Shown: piece after piece, positions 6,592 to 6,592 of the stretch
Layout: each line of letters starts with the position of its first letter
Position numbering within the stretch: the first letter of the stretch is position 1
Source of the DNA: Actinomycetes bacterium
Lineage (GTDB): Bacteria; Actinomycetota; Acidimicrobiia; Acidimicrobiales; RAAP-2
DNA: 6,592 nt
Direction: 5' to 3'
Assembly (NCBI GenBank): GCA_025352305.1
Contig: JANXTQ010000035.1
Coordinates: 1 to 6,592 of the forward strand
Notes under the pieces: generated by a model
The model's database searches: none
What the model was told of the DNA's origin: nothing
Seen by the model: the letters and a program-made list of their open reading frames with translations, nothing else
Made by a program: the position numbers and the translations under genes

Positions 6592-6592
6592 C

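Noticed and set aside
1..6592. Novel defence, mobile or CRISPR-like system
   Set aside because: No repeats with regular spacers, transposase or recombinase motifs, or unknown multi-gene cassette were seen; the window is a housekeeping operon plus two membrane-protein genes.

Overview
The window carries a pyrimidine-biosynthesis operon on the minus strand, read from right to left: pyrR, pyrB, pyrC, carA and the first 159 codons of carB, which runs off the left edge. To its right lies a short plus-strand gene for a small two-helix membrane protein. At the right edge is a long minus-strand gene for a polytopic membrane protein ending in a SCO1-type (copper-binding thioredoxin-fold) domain. GC content is moderately high, there is no mobile DNA, and almost every base is coding.

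The gene order pyrR-pyrB-pyrC-carA-carB is typical of Actinobacteria. The two right-hand proteins also resemble families I know mainly from that phylum. The moderate GC and the compact arrangement would suit a lineage such as Acidimicrobiia, but that placement is inference.

Operon (1-4424, minus): all four junctions overlap, by 4 nt (pyrR/pyrB), 8 nt (pyrB/pyrC), 4 nt (pyrC/carA) and 1 nt (carA/carB). This implies one transcript with coupled translation. The encoded enzymes make carbamoyl phosphate (CarA/CarB), condense it with aspartate (PyrB) and cyclise the product to dihydroorotate (PyrC). PyrR is the uridine-nucleotide-sensing RNA-binding regulator.

Control region (4425-4544): just upstream of pyrR lies a well-formed PyrR-binding hairpin whose 3' side touches the pyrR Shine-Dalgarno sequence. 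There is no room for a transcription attenuator between hairpin and gene, so the layout points to PyrR-dependent translational repression, as described for Mycobacterium smegmatis. A possible minus-strand -10 (4480-4485) and a possible plus-strand promoter (4510-4538) share this 120-nt divergent spacer. The plus-strand gene may be leaderless.

Right side (4545-6591): the small plus-strand gene and the SCO-fusion gene converge, with one base between their stop codons. They have no evident functional link to the pyr operon. The SCO domain keeps both Cys and the His expected of copper-binding SCO1 proteins, and the membrane part contains two diverged copies of a module. No RNA genes, CRISPR arrays, insertion sequences or convincing intrinsic terminators were seen.
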